This document shows, one piece after another, positions 1 to 9,458 of a stretch of DNA of 32,318 nt. Both the position numbers and the translations under genes were made by a program. The notes below the pieces were generated by a model. That model searched no databases. It had not been told where the DNA came from and was given only the letters and a program-made list of their open reading frames with translations. Origin of the DNA: Saprospiraceae bacterium (GTDB taxonomy: Bacteria; Bacteroidota; Bacteroidia; Chitinophagales; Saprospiraceae); contig JAKVCV010000019.1 of assembly GCA_022448945.1 (NCBI GenBank), positions 1-32,318 on the forward strand. The letters run 5' to 3'. The stretch's first letter is position 1. Every line of letters begins with the position of its first letter.

Positions 1-3000
1 AGTTTGTCCTGCAGCCGAACCACTCCACTGGTAGGTGAAGTTACCTACTCCGCCGGAGGGGAATGCCGTTGCAGTACCTGAAGCGGCACCAAAACAAAGG
101 GCATCGACTATTACTACAGAATCTATTAATACGAGTGGAGGTTCAACAATATCAATAGTAAGTTGTATTTCACAGTTGTTACCATCACGGACAACGACCG
201 TATAGGTTCCTGCACCAAGATTACTGAAGTTATTTACCGCACTAAAGACGTTTCCGGATTGTCCGGGGCCTGTTATTTTATATTCGTATCCGTTTACTCC
301 AAGGGTTCCTGTACCGGGCGTAGCCGTTACAAGGATCTGTCCGTTGGCATCACCATTACAGAAAATATCAACTTTTGTAAAAGTAGCAGCCAGTGGTACC
401 GGGTCACTAATGGTAACGCAAGTATCAGCAGTACATCCAACAGCATCGGTTACGGTAACGCAATATGTATCTTCCAATAGTCCGCTGATCACGGGCGTGT
501 TTTGGCCTAGTGGAGACCAGGTATAGGTGAGCCCGCCTGTTCCTCCTGAAGCGGTTACTCCAACTGATCCATCTGCTGCACCGGGGCAGCTAATGGGAGA
601 TCCGTTGAAATTGGACAGCACCTGTGGGTCGACAACTATAGGCGCAGGGTCGGACAAAGATCCACCTACACTAACAGTACAATTATTGGCATCAGAAACG
701 GTAACATTATGCGTGCCGGAGCATACTCCAGTAGCAATACTCGATGTTTGACCATTGCTCCAGATAAATGTATAGTTCGGTGTAGCACCAAGAGCGTCTA
801 CTTCTATCATTCCATCACAGGAGCCATTACACAGCGGATTGCTCTGATTAATGATACTTGCTGTAAGTATTGTCAGCGGTTCAAAGACCTGGTCATTATC
901 AGTAATTGTACAACCATTAAAGTCTGTTACTGTAACTGTATAAGTTCCAATAGCTAAACCTGTTGCTATAGCTGTGTTTTGATTGTTTGCAGTTGGATTC
1001 CATAAATATGCATAAGGGAAATTTCCGCCAGATACAATAGCTTCAATTTGCCCGCTGCTACCATTTTTGCATTGAACGGAGTCTACAACAAGGGATATTT
1101 GTAATGGTGTTGGTTCAGAAACGGAGGAACTAGCTGATATTGTACAACCATTTGCATCACTAATTGTTACGGTATATGATGTTGCGCTTAAACCTGTTGC
1201 AGTAGTTGTAGTTTGATTATTTATATTCCATAGATATGAATAAGGAGAAACACTTCCAGTGACATTTACATTTAATTGTCCGTCATTCCCACCAAAACAT
1301 GAAACATTTATCGGGATGAAAGTAGGTGTGCTAAACCCAGAGGGTTCATTTACCTGAATACAGGTGTCCACTGAACAACCATTAGTATCTGTAGCAGTTA
1401 CACAATGTAATCCAGCCAAAAGTCCTGTTGCTGTAGCAGTGGTTTGAGAACTGCTGTTCCAGACATATGTAAAGCCACCTACCCCTCCGCTTACATTAAT
1501 GCTTGCTGTACCATCAGCATAACCATTACAAGAAGCATCTGTTGTTCCAATTGTAAAGCTCATAGCTGATGGTTCGGTAATTGTATAATTTTCTGTTATA
1601 GTACATCCATTCCCATCCGTAACAGTTACAGTATGAACTCCTGCGGTGCCAAATGGAGAGCCAGGGCTAGTCGTTGAAGTTGTAGATCCGTTGCCCCAAT
1701 CAAAAGTGTATGGAGGAGTATTTGGATTACCTCCTGCAATGATAGTTGCTATTCCATCATCGCCACCATTACAGCTTATAGGAGTTGTTGTTATTGTAGC
1801 AGTTATCTGACTAGGTTCAGTTATAGTCACATTTGTAGTATTAGTACAATTATTAGAGTCAGTTACTGCAACAGTATATATTCCTGCTGTTAATCCAGTA
1901 GCTTGAGTCGTAGTTTGGTTCTGAATATCTGACCATGAAAACGAATAAGTACCTCCTGTTCCGCCTAACCCAATTGCAGTAGCAGTACCATTAATACCAT
2001 TATTACATGTCACACTTGTCGAACTTGAAATAGAGGCTGTGACACTAGTTGGTTCTGTAATGGTAGTACTAGTTTGACTTACACAACTTGAATTATCAGT
2101 AACAGTTACAGTATATGTTCCTGCAGCTAATCCAGAAATATCTTCAGTTGTGGCATTATTTGACCATAGATAAGTTAAGCCAATACCTGCGCCAGTAATG
2201 AATATAGAACCATTAGTCCCTCCATTGCAAGAAATATTAGTTGTGCTATCTATGAGAACTGCTGAACCTCCAGTCGAAGTAATATTAACAGTTATAGTGT
2301 CAGTACAACCATTTTGGTCTGATACGGTCACTTGATAAGCGCCGCCAATTAAACCAGTTGCGGTTGCTGTAGTTTGATTTGATGCAGATGCTGGCCATAA
2401 AAACGAGAATCCACCATTGCCGCCACTTCCTGAAGCAGTAGCTTGACCAAGAGTAGCACATGAGCTATTGACAACGTTTGAAATAGTGGCCGTTACAGCT
2501 GAGGGTTCAGTAACAGACACATTAACAGTATCAGCACATAGATTATCATCAAAAACAATCACTTGATAATTACCAGGACATAAACCAGTTGCAGCAGCAG
2601 TAGTTTGACTACCTGCAATAGAATCCCATTGATAGGTAAAGTCGCCCGTTAGAAGTGTAATGCCACCAGCTCCTATTACTGTAGTTACAGCATCACATGC
2701 ACTATTACAACTAATATCAGTTCCATTATAATTACTTGTAACTGCAGCTGCTGCAGTTACAGGAGCACCATCAATAATTACAAAAGGAATTGTATCGGTT
2801 TCACAGGCGGATTTTTGAACTTCAATAAAAATAGTTTCAGTACCTTCACTTAAGCCATCAGCTATAGCAGTAAGCGATATAGTGACAGAACTATCTCCTG
2901 AATTAATAAAAATAGTATCAGGTAACAGGGAATAATCAGTACCGTTGATTGCGGAACCAAAAATATTTAACGGAATAGGATATGGAGATGATACAATACC

Positions 3001-3960
3001 ACTCGCTAAAGTAAACGTTAAAAAGGGATCATCTCCACAACCTTCTACTAAAATTGAATCAGGCCGATCCCGAACTACATCAATATCTAATACGTCTGAA
3101 GTAAAACTATTTGCTTCAAAAAAAACAGCAGAGTCAAATGCTCCGTCGAATGCATCAGCAATGGCTAATTTGATGTGGTAAGTCGAACAGGGAATTACAA
3201 CAGCAACCGCTTCTAAAACAGTTGTTAAGCCATCAAATTGAAATGTAGCACTAACAGAGTTGTCTACATAAAATGCAGAAAAAGCCAACGAGCCATTTGG
3301 AGGCACACATGTATGAGGAATAGAAGCACTTAACCCTGGAATACCAGGATTAATAGTATTGATAGAAACGGGTAGTGGAGGTGCTGAGCCTGGCACTACT
3401 GCAATGTTTTGAGTTCCAGCAATTCCGGGCCCACTTAAAAAGAACGCAAAAACGTCATTAAATGTAGCGCAGGCAAATTCAGGATACTCTTCGGAAGCCA
3501 TTACATATCTAAATCGAACAGTATCTGATAATGGTATGAAATCGAATTCAAGAACAGCTGCGTCATGTGATGGATTTGGTGTAATAATAGCGTCGAGGTC
3601 TGTATCATTTGGACCACATACACCACCTCCTAAACATCCACCACCTCCTATGGAGGTGAATCCTTGTTGAGTATTTCCAACATTATTAAAATCATCTGAA
3701 TAGCCAGAACATAACATTACTCCTGAGCTAAATGGAAGTGCTGAATTTGCATTGGTAAATCGTGCAAATTGACGAGGGTCGGCTCCCGCTCCAATATTTG
3801 TTGTGATGTTACTAATTGTAATACCAGCTCCAACAAGATCTTGCTGTACTAAAGATGTAGGTGTAACACCAACAATATTTGTTCCGGTAGCAACAAATTG
3901 TGCATTAAGATAAACGGGGGCTATTGCTATTAATAATAAAAGAATGTAATTACGAACCAT
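1..3960 (-). CDS. SprB-repeat surface adhesin with choice-of-anchor-L head (partial, C-terminus outside window)
   Basis: The minus-strand frame stays open from an ATG at 3960 to base 1, giving 1320 codons with no stop, so the C-terminus is missing. Residues 1 to about 20 form a signal peptide (hydrophobic core, then LNAQ). Residues of about 25-245 match the choice-of-anchor-L domain, seen in the stretches SSGVMLCSG, AAVLEFDF and ASEEYPEF. Residues of about 305-395 resemble a Calx-beta fold (NGTDYSLLPDTIFINSGDSS). From about residue 395 come roughly eleven SprB-type repeats of 76-87 residues. Each has the pattern ITEP...SCNG...G..TY.W.....T....GL..G.Y.VTV.D..GC. Family knowledge: such proteins are exported by the type IX system and displayed on the surface, SprB itself being the mobile gliding adhesin. 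A T9SS sorting domain would be expected beyond base 1. The distal repeats (about 1-870) are markedly richer in G+C than the rest. Identification of the family is firm; its exact role (gliding, adhesion) is inferred. Confidence 0.9.
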   Translation of the reverse strand, partial: MVRNYILLLLIAIAPVYLNAQFVATGTNIVGVTPTSLVQQDLVGAGITISNITTNIGAGADPRQFARFTNANSALPFSSGVMLCSGYSDDFNNVGNTQQGFTSIGGGGCLGGGVCGPNDTDLDAIITPNPSHDAAVLEFDFIPLSDTVRFRYVMASEEYPEFACATFNDVFAFFLSGPGIAGTQNIAVVPGSAPPLPVSINTINPGIPGLSASIPHTCVPPNGSLAFSAFYVDNSVSATFQFDGLTTVLEAVAVVIPCSTYHIKLAIADAFDGAFDSAVFFEANSFTSDVLDIDVVRDRPDSILVEGCGDDPFLTFTLASGIVSSPYPIPLNIFGSAINGTDYSLLPDTIFINSGDSSVTISLTAIADGLSEGTETIFIEVQKSACETDTIPFVIIDGAPVTAAAAVTSNYNGTDISCNSACDAVTTVIGAGGITLLTGDFTYQWDSIAGSQTTAAATGLCPGNYQVIVFDDNLCADTVNVSVTEPSAVTATISNVVNSSCATLGQATASGSGGNGGFSFLWPASASNQTTATATGLIGGAYQVTVSDQNGCTDTITVNITSTGGSAVLIDSTTNISCNGGTNGSIFITGAGIGLTYLWSNNATTEDISGLAAGTYTVTVTDNSSCVSQTSTTITEPTSVTASISSSTSVTCNNGINGTATAIGLGGTGGTYSFSWSDIQNQTTTQATGLTAGIYTVAVTDSNNCTNTTNVTITEPSQITATITTTPISCNGGDDGIATIIAGGNPNTPPYTFDWGNGSTTSTTSPGSPFGTAGVHTVTVTDGNGCTITENYTITEPSAMSFTIGTTDASCNGYADGTASINVSGGVGGFTYVWNSSSQTTATATGLLAGLHCVTATDTNGCSVDTCIQVNEPSGFSTPTFIPINVSCFGGNDGQLNVNVTGSVSPYSYLWNINNQTTTTATGLSATSYTVTISDANGCTISASSSVSEPTPLQISLVVDSVQCKNGSSGQIEAIVSGGNFPYAYLWNPTANNQNTAIATGLAIGTYTVTVTDFNGCTITDNDQVFEPLTILTASIINQSNPLCNGSCDGMIEVDALGATPNYTFIWSNGQTSSIATGVCSGTHNVTVSDANNCTVSVGGSLSDPAPIVVDPQVLSNFNGSPISCPGAADGSVGVTASGGTGGLTYTWSPLGQNTPVISGLLEDTYCVTVTDAVGCTADTCVTISDPVPLAATFTKVDIFCNGDANGQILVTATPGTGTLGVNGYEYKITGPGQSGNVFSAVNNFSNLGAGTYTVVVRDGNNCEIQLTIDIVEPPLVLIDSVVIVDALCFGAASGTATAFPSGGVGNFTYQWSGSAAGQT

Positions 3961-4394
3961 ATGGGATAATATTTTAACAAAAGGCAAAGAAACGCACTAA
4001 AACAACCTGTTGTATATCTTTTTGTTCAACATTTTGGCCTCTGATAATGTGATACTGTAAATACTAAATAAGAATGTAATATAAAAGTACTTATTATACA
4101 AAACGTTTTAATTACTTAATTTGTATCTATTGAAACAAAAAACTTTATACAAAAATAAGAAAATACAGCTAACATTGTAATTTCGAATTAAGAAGATCAT
4201 TTAATCCCGAATATTTCTTTTAGCTAATAATCCTTTATTAGTCATTACAAATAATACTATACCCGCTTTTTTAAGGAATCAAAAGAATTAATCTCCTATT
4301 GCATCGATAATTAGAAACAAACTATTTTTGTTATACTTGTTGAAACATTTTATAGCTATCTGATTTATGTTTTATTTACATTAAATTTTTTTAG
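3961..4394. other. 434-bp divergent intergenic region, no gene seen
   Basis: Very AT-rich spacer between the adhesin (leftward) and the transporter (rightward), so it should hold both promoters. No open frame of note and no RNA fold recognised. A short perfect inverted repeat, ACAAC-CT-GTTGT, lies at 4002-4013, about 45 bp upstream of the adhesin start. The best promoter candidate for the transporter is listed separately at 4298-4330. Confidence 0.6.
4298..4330 (+). promoter_or_regulatory. Candidate Bacteroidota-type promoter for the EamA transporter
   Basis: ATTG at 4298-4301 and TATTTTTG at 4323-4330 are separated by 21 bp. They resemble the Bacteroidota primary sigma consensus (-33 TTTG, -7 TAnnTTTG, spacing about 19-21). 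It lies 65 bp upstream of the ATG at 4395. Such boxes are common by chance in AT-rich DNA. Confidence 0.4.
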
Positions 4395-5249
4395 ATGGGA
4401 ATTCATAAACATTACCTTCAAATACATTTGGCAGTTTTGTTATTTGGTGGAGCAGGGTTATTTGGTAAATTAATTCAAATGTCTTCAGGGGGGATTGTTT
4501 TAGGACGTGCTTTTTGGGGCGCTTTTTTTATTTTGTTAATAAAAAATAGTTTTAATGTTAGCTTTAAACCAAAGACTACAAAAGACCTGTTAGTTTTTTG
4601 TTTGCTCGGAGTTATTCTTGCATTTCATTGGGTTGCTTTTTTTGAATCGATTCAATTATCTTCAGTAGCCATTGGAGTGCTTACTTTTTCAACATTCCCA
4701 ATTTTCACGAGTTTATTGGAGCCATTTGTAGATAAAGAAAAAATTAAACTTAATAACTTAATTTTATCAGCTATTACTTTTGTAGGCGTTGCGCTTGTTT
4801 TACCTTCTTTTGATATTCAGGATGAGTATACGCAGGGGGCATTATGGGGAGTCGCTTCAGGAGCATCCTTTGCTGTGCTGGCATTAATTAGTAAACATAT
4901 GATTAAAAATTATTCAGCTAACACAGTTTCTTTTTATCAAAATAGTGTAGCATCTATGATTTTGATGCCATTTTTCATAGTAGATGTTATAGTTGGAAGT
5001 TATCAGGATTGGCTATATTTGATTGTTTTGGGGGTGATTTTTACAGGTATAGCACATACTTTATTTATTCATAGTATGAAAGGGATGAAAGCACAAACAG
5101 CTAGTTTGATTACTTGCCTGGAACCATTATATGCAATTTTACTGGCTTGGATATTGTTAAATGAAGTTCCAACTTTTAGAATGTTCATTGGGGGCTTAAT
5201 AATTTTAACAGTTACTATTTATGTTACAATGAATTCTGAAGCAAATTAA
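4395..5249 (+). CDS. EamA/DMT family transporter
   Basis: A 284-residue, strongly hydrophobic protein with about ten predicted membrane helices arranged as two halves, as in the drug/metabolite transporter superfamily. The N-terminal half begins with HLAVLLFGGAGLFGKLIQ and has an ILAFHWVAFFESIQLSSVAIG segment typical of EamA proteins. The second half ends with LITCLEPLYAILLAWILLNE, the conserved EamA glutamate/proline motif, followed by a last helix (GGLIILTVTIYVTMNS). Length is normal for the family. Members export small metabolites or amino acids at the inner membrane, but the substrate cannot be told from sequence. It stands alone: the next gene begins 139 bp downstream with no obvious terminator between, so partial read-through is possible. 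Confidence 0.9.
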   Translation: MGIHKHYLQIHLAVLLFGGAGLFGKLIQMSSGGIVLGRAFWGAFFILLIKNSFNVSFKPKTTKDLLVFCLLGVILAFHWVAFFESIQLSSVAIGVLTFSTFPIFTSLLEPFVDKEKIKLNNLILSAITFVGVALVLPSFDIQDEYTQGALWGVASGASFAVLALISKHMIKNYSANTVSFYQNSVASMILMPFFIVDVIVGSYQDWLYLIVLGVIFTGIAHTLFIHSMKGMKAQTASLITCLEPLYAILLAWILLNEVPTFRMFIGGLIILTVTIYVTMNSEAN

Positions 5250-5388
5250 AATGATAAAAGCTAACTTTATACAGTATTGAAAGCTGTATATATAATTGAT
5301 GATTTGATTAAATAATTAATAAAAACATTACAGGAATTCTAACAAAAATTATATATTCAATTAAAGAGGGAATTTAATATTTAATATT

Positions 5389-5820
5389 ATGGCAAGATCA
5401 ACATGGTGGATAGGCTTGGCGGAAAACTGGGAAGTTATCCAAAGAACATCTTGGAATGAACCTAGACCTGCTATAAATCCTGATGTTCATATGTGGATTA
5501 AAAAAAATGAAACTGATGAACTTATAAGTACTCCCAATAAAAAAGGAGCTATGGTATATGATTATTCTATCTGGAATAGTTCATTTGGTAAAAGAGATTT
5601 TTTTCCTGTTCAGGAATGGTCAATTGTAGGAATTAGTACTCCCAGAACGTGGAAACTCAGAAAAAATATATACATACATTTAGAAGATCCTTACAGGGTT
5701 GTAAAGGGTGTTTTAGCTGAATCAGATAATAATTGGCCACTACAAAAGGTTTTTACAAAAATCGATTATAAAATTGCAGTTTTTGATAGTTGGGAAGCAT
5801 ATGAAAAACAAAAAAGCTGA
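5389..5820 (+). CDS. Tryptophan-rich hypothetical protein
   Basis: A 143-residue protein that I do not recognise. It has no signal peptide and no membrane segment, so it is probably cytosolic. It contains ten tryptophans (7 percent), spread along the whole chain (STWWIG, ENWEV, TSWNE, HMWIK, SIWNS, EWSI, RTWKL, NNWPL, DSWEA), many near predicted beta strands, which suggests a compact beta-rich fold. The ATG at 5389 follows an A-rich stretch with GAGGGAA about 20 bp upstream. Its stop codon lies next to the first arm of the terminator at 5811-5848, so the hairpin partly overlaps the coding end. No function is assigned. The reading frame is convincing because codon use is even and the terminator sits exactly at its end. 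Confidence 0.7.
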   Translation: MARSTWWIGLAENWEVIQRTSWNEPRPAINPDVHMWIKKNETDELISTPNKKGAMVYDYSIWNSSFGKRDFFPVQEWSIVGISTPRTWKLRKNIYIHLEDPYRVVKGVLAESDNNWPLQKVFTKIDYKIAVFDSWEAYEKQKS

Positions 5821-5848
5821 TATCAATTTGAAACCAGCTTTTTTATTA
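5811..5848. terminator. Bidirectional intrinsic terminator between the Trp-rich gene and thrS
   Basis: AAAAAGCTG (5811-5819) pairs perfectly with CAGCTTTTT (5835-5843) across a 15-nt loop and continues into a T run. Read on the minus strand the same hairpin is followed by TTTTTTG, so it can also end thrS transcription. Confidence 0.8.
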
Positions 5849-5866
5849 TTTTAATATTTTTTTAAA

Positions 5867-7804
5867 TTATCCTTCTTCATTAAGTAGTGAATTAAAAAAA
5901 TCGATAAAGTCATCTGGCAACATTGCACCCTTGTCACCGTCCTCTTTTCCTTGAAGTCGTACTGAAACTGTTCCTGCTTCAACATCTTTACCACCAACGA
6001 TTAACATTATGGGTACTTTTTTAATTTCGGCGTCTCTTATTTTACGTTTTAGAGTTTCATTTCTATCATCCATGTATCCTCTGATATCAGCAGATTCAAG
6101 TTGGTTTTTAATAGATTTAGCATAATCAATGAACTTATCGGAAATTGGTAAAATAGCATATTGCTCAGGAGTTAACCAAAGTGGGAATTTCCCTCCAGTG
6201 TGCTCTATCAAAACTGAAATAAATCGTTCCAAAGAGCCAAAAGGAGCACGGTGGATCATTACTGGGCGGTGTGGTGCATTGTCTGCTCCTATATATTCCA
6301 ATTCAAAACGTTCAGGAAGATTATAATCAACTTGAATAGTTCCTAGTTGCCATGAACGTCCAAGTGCATCACGCACCATAAAATCTAACTTTGGACCATA
6401 AAATGCAGCTTCTCCTAACTCAGTAACAGTATTCAAATCTAATTTAGCTACTGCATTAATAATAGCAGATTCGGCTGCTTCCCAATTTTTTTCTGAACCA
6501 ATGTACTTCTCAGGTTGATCAGGGTCGCGTAAAGATATCTGAGCTGTAAAATCAGCAAAACCCATTTTTTTGAATACTAATAAGGTAAGGTTTAATACAG
6601 CAATAAATTCATCTTCCAATTGATCTACAGTGCAAAATAAATGCGCATCATCCTGAGTAAAGCACCGGACCCGCGAAAGCCCATGTAGTTCTCCACTTTG
6701 TTCATAACGGTAAACCGTTCCAAATTCAGCTATCCGTAAAGGCAGTTCTTTATATGAATGTGGCTTGTGTGCAAAAATTTCGCAATGATGCGGACAATTC
6801 ATTGGTTTTAGGAAAAATTCCTCACCTTCTTTTGGTGTTTTAATGGGTTGGAAACTGTCGTCGCCATATTTTTCGTAATGTCCAGAAGTTATGTACAGGT
6901 TTTTATGGCCAATATGTGGAGTTGTTACTAATTGGTAGCCACCCTTTATTTGTTCTTTGGTAAGAAAATCTTGCAATCTGTTTCTTAAGGCAGTACCTTT
7001 TGGTAACCAAATAGGTAATCCTGCACCAACTTTCTCAGAAAACATAAAAAGTTCCAGTTCTTTTCCAAGTTTACGATGATCTCGTTTTTTTGCTTCCTCA
7101 ATCATTTCGAGGTAATGCTTTAATTCTTTTGCTTTTGGGAACGTGACCCCATAAACACGAGTCATTACAGCATTGTTTTCATTGTTTTGCCAGTAAGAGC
7201 CTGATAGTTTAGTTAGTTTTATTGCTTTTATAAAACCCGTGTGTGGAATATGTGGTCCTCTGCATAAATCAGTAAAACCACCCTGTTTGTATAGTGTAAT
7301 TGTTCCATCTTCAAGTTTTTCGAGCAATTCAAGTTTGTACTCATCACCCTTTTTTTCAAAATATTCAATAGCATCAGCTTTGCTGATAGGTTCTCTAAGA
7401 TATTCATTTTTTTGTCGCGCCAATTCCAGCATTTTATTTTCAATAGCTTCGAATTCATTACTTGAAAGACTTTTGTCTCCAAGGTCAATGTCATAATAGA
7501 AACCATTCTCTAAAGATGGCCCGGCACCAAATTTAACGCCAGGATATAAAGCTTCCAATGCCTCAGCCATTAAGTGAGCAGAAGAATGCCAAAAAGTAGC
7601 TTTACCATCATCATCCCGGAAAGTTAGAAGCTGTACACTCGAATCTGAAGAAATTGGTCTTGTTGCATCCCAAACTTCTCCATTTACTTTTGCTGCCAAT
7701 ACATTTCTAGCGAGGCCTTCACTTATTGAACTTGCAATGTCTAATCCGGTAACTCCTGATTCATACTTACGAACGCTGCCATCAGGAAGAGTAATTTTAA
7801 TCAT
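5867..7804 (-). CDS. thrS: Threonyl-tRNA synthetase
   Basis: A 645-residue class II aminoacyl-tRNA synthetase that charges tRNA-Thr in the cytosol; full length for the bacterial enzyme. Domains in order: TGS (residues 1-62, starting [19 protein letters not shown]), the second additional/editing domain with HSSAH (H73, H77) and CRGPH (C181, H185) as the editing-site signature, the class II catalytic core with the zinc site [10 protein letters not shown] (C337) and AHLF (H388), motif 2 around [15 protein letters not shown], motif 3 [13 protein letters not shown], and the C-terminal anticodon-binding domain ending in LIVGGKDVE...VSVR. The ATG at 7804 gives the expected TGS start. No T-box or ribosomal-protein partner (infC, rpmI) is adjacent here. 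It ends at a terminator shared with the convergent gene. Confidence 0.98.
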   Translation of the reverse strand: MIKITLPDGSVRKYESGVTGLDIASSISEGLARNVLAAKVNGEVWDATRPISSDSSVQLLTFRDDDGKATFWHSSAHLMAEALEALYPGVKFGAGPSLENGFYYDIDLGDKSLSSNEFEAIENKMLELARQKNEYLREPISKADAIEYFEKKGDEYKLELLEKLEDGTITLYKQGGFTDLCRGPHIPHTGFIKAIKLTKLSGSYWQNNENNAVMTRVYGVTFPKAKELKHYLEMIEEAKKRDHRKLGKELELFMFSEKVGAGLPIWLPKGTALRNRLQDFLTKEQIKGGYQLVTTPHIGHKNLYITSGHYEKYGDDSFQPIKTPKEGEEFFLKPMNCPHHCEIFAHKPHSYKELPLRIAEFGTVYRYEQSGELHGLSRVRCFTQDDAHLFCTVDQLEDEFIAVLNLTLLVFKKMGFADFTAQISLRDPDQPEKYIGSEKNWEAAESAIINAVAKLDLNTVTELGEAAFYGPKLDFMVRDALGRSWQLGTIQVDYNLPERFELEYIGADNAPHRPVMIHRAPFGSLERFISVLIEHTGGKFPLWLTPEQYAILPISDKFIDYAKSIKNQLESADIRGYMDDRNETLKRKIRDAEIKKVPIMLIVGGKDVEAGTVSVRLQGKEDGDKGAMLPDDFIDFFNSLLNEEG

Positions 7805-8075
7805 AATGATAATTAGTTTTTTGGAGGTTTTTAGTTATTAATTGTTTCTACAATTAATAACGGTAATTTAATAGAACCTCAGTGAGTAATTATAAAACAT
7901 TTTTACAATAAGAATCTTACTTCAAATACAAACATGATTATCGTTTCTTAATGTTGAGAGCAAAAATAGACAAAATATAATGTAGAACGATTAATGAATA
8001 ATTAAAATTCAACTTTTGGGTGTTTTTATTAACTTTATGTACCAAAAAATAAATTTATACTTTTAAAATGAAAAC

Positions 8076-8651
8076 ATGATGTTTAAAAATAGTCTTTATT
8101 TATGTTTGATTGTTTGCTTTCCTTTATTTGCTTTGTGTCAAGAGCCATTAGATGTCACAACAAAAACCAACCGACAGACCTTATCAAAAGTTCTTGAAGG
8201 AGATTTTAACCGTTTTTTTAATTTAGAAGAAAAAGCCAGAATAGCTTTGTCACCTGAAGAAATGAATATTCACTATAAAACCGGAGGGTTTCAGGAATAT
8301 ATTGATATTTATTTGGTAATGAATAAAGATCAAAGACTTCTTAGTTCAAAATTAATTGTCAGCAGAGAATGGATGAAAGGAGCCAATCTTAAATTTGCTA
8401 TTGATATTATCAAAAGCTTTGTACTTGAATTTTCAATAGATAAAGAACATATCCAACCTTTGGCAGATAAATTATGGAATTTTGGAACAGATATGGAACC
8501 TGAGTTGACAGACGAAAATCTTATTGGTTGCTTTGATGTTTTTCAAGGAAAGACAATGTCATATACGTTCAACTACAAAGATCAGGGTTTTGTTTTTAAT
8601 AATAAAAAAGGAGAATCTGGAGTATATGTTTTTGTTGTAGAGGTTAATTAA
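8076..8651 (+). CDS. Secreted hypothetical protein
   Basis: A 191-residue protein with an N-terminal signal peptide (LYLCLIVCFPLFALCQ, likely cleaved near residues 20-22), so it should reach the periplasm or beyond. The mature part is mixed alpha/beta and mildly charged, ending in alternating strands (SYTFNYKDQGFVF, GVYVFVVEVN). I recognise no domain or catalytic motif. Two adjacent ATG codons (8076 and 8079) could start it; the second gives MFKNS, equally compatible with the signal peptide. It is monocistronic: 271 bp separate it from divergent thrS, and a strong terminator follows its stop within 30 bp. Called real because of the signal peptide, the length and the correctly placed terminator. 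Confidence 0.75.
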   Translation: MMFKNSLYLCLIVCFPLFALCQEPLDVTTKTNRQTLSKVLEGDFNRFFNLEEKARIALSPEEMNIHYKTGGFQEYIDIYLVMNKDQRLLSSKLIVSREWMKGANLKFAIDIIKSFVLEFSIDKEHIQPLADKLWNFGTDMEPELTDENLIGCFDVFQGKTMSYTFNYKDQGFVFNNKKGESGVYVFVVEVN

Positions 8652-8680
8652 TGAGATTTTAAAGTGTTTTTATAATCATA

Positions 8681-8720
8681 AAAAAACCTTCAGAAATCAA
8701 ATCTGAAGGTTTTTTTTTAT
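8681..8720. terminator. Bidirectional intrinsic terminator
   Basis: AAAAAACCTTCAGA (8681-8694) pairs perfectly with TCTGAAGGTTTTTT (8702-8715) over a 7-nt loop, giving a 14-bp stem with T runs on both strands. It serves the secreted protein (+) and the superoxide dismutase (-), which converge on it. Confidence 0.92.
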
Positions 8721-8740
8721 TAATTATAAATGAACCATTA

Positions 8741-9349
8741 CTACTTATTAGCAGCATATAGTTCAGCAGCTTTGTCCCAGTTAATAACATTAAAAAATGC
8801 TCCAACATAATCAGGACGACGGTTTTGATAATTCAGGTAATAAGCATGCTCCCATACGTCTAAACCAAGAATAGGGTGACCACCGCATCCGATGCCAGGC
8901 ATTAAAGGGTTGTCTTGGTTGGGGGTAGAACAAACTTCTACTTTTCCACCTTTATGGACACATAGCCAAGCCCATCCCGACCCAAAACGTGTTCCAGCAG
9001 CTTTAGAGAAAGCAGCCTTGAATTCATCAAATGATCCGAAAGCATCATTGATAGCTGCAGCTAATTCTCCAGTTGGCTGTCCTCCTCCGTTTGGAGACAT
9101 TCCTTCCCAAAAAAGACAGTGATTGTAATAACCTCCACCATTATTTCGGACAGCAGCATTATTCATGTCTAATCCTGCCAAAATATCGTCAATACTTTTA
9201 CCGGCATTAGCGGTATTTTCAATAGCAGCATTAAGCTTATTTGTATATCCATTATGGTGTTTCCCATGATGAATTTGCATTGTTTGAGTGTCTATATGTG
9301 GTTCTAATGCATTATGAGCATAAGGTAATTCAGGTAATTTGAAAGCCAT
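8741..9349 (-). CDS. sodA: Superoxide dismutase, Fe/Mn family (Mn-type residues)
   Basis: A 202-residue enzyme that converts superoxide to oxygen and hydrogen peroxide. The four metal ligands are visible: H27 (MQIHHGKHH), H77 (YYNHCLFW), and D164 and H168 in [27 protein letters not shown] at about 121-129 is the family core. Gly at about 73 (GGYYNH) and Gln145 (PNQDNP) are the residues usually seen in Mn-specific enzymes rather than Fe-specific ones, so Mn or cambialistic use is inferred. No signal peptide, hence cytosolic. Compared with the E. coli enzyme there is a slightly Gly- and Cys-rich insert (PGIGCGGHP). A tandem repeat lies just upstream (9400-9458). Transcription ends at the shared terminator at 8681-8720. 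Confidence 0.95.
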   Translation of the reverse strand: MAFKLPELPYAHNALEPHIDTQTMQIHHGKHHNGYTNKLNAAIENTANAGKSIDDILAGLDMNNAAVRNNGGGYYNHCLFWEGMSPNGGGQPTGELAAAINDAFGSFDEFKAAFSKAAGTRFGSGWAWLCVHKGGKVEVCSTPNQDNPLMPGIGCGGHPILGLDVWEHAYYLNYQNRRPDYVGAFFNVINWDKAAELYAANK

Positions 9350-9399
9350 GATATAAGATTTTAATAATGATATATAATAAAAGAGTCTTGGATACTTCT

Positions 9400-9458
9400 A
9401 ATTTTCAGGTCACAATATAGATAAAATACCAATTTTCAGGTAAAAAATATAGAAAATT
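9400..9458. repeat. Imperfect tandem repeat upstream of sod (two copies, 31-bp period)
   Basis: AATTTTCAGGT followed by an A/T-rich AATATAGA core occurs at 9400-9427 and again at 9431-9458. The first 11 bases are identical, with about 4 mismatches in the rest. The block fills the short gap between the sod start (9349) and the DUF3810 stop (9457). Read on the minus strand each copy begins CTATATT, which could act as promoter core or a repeated operator for sod. Confidence 0.6.

Noticed and set aside
163-957. Several plus-strand open frames of 60-105 codons
   Set aside because: They lie antisense to the continuous minus-strand adhesin frame, whose SprB repeats are clearly the real coding sequence.
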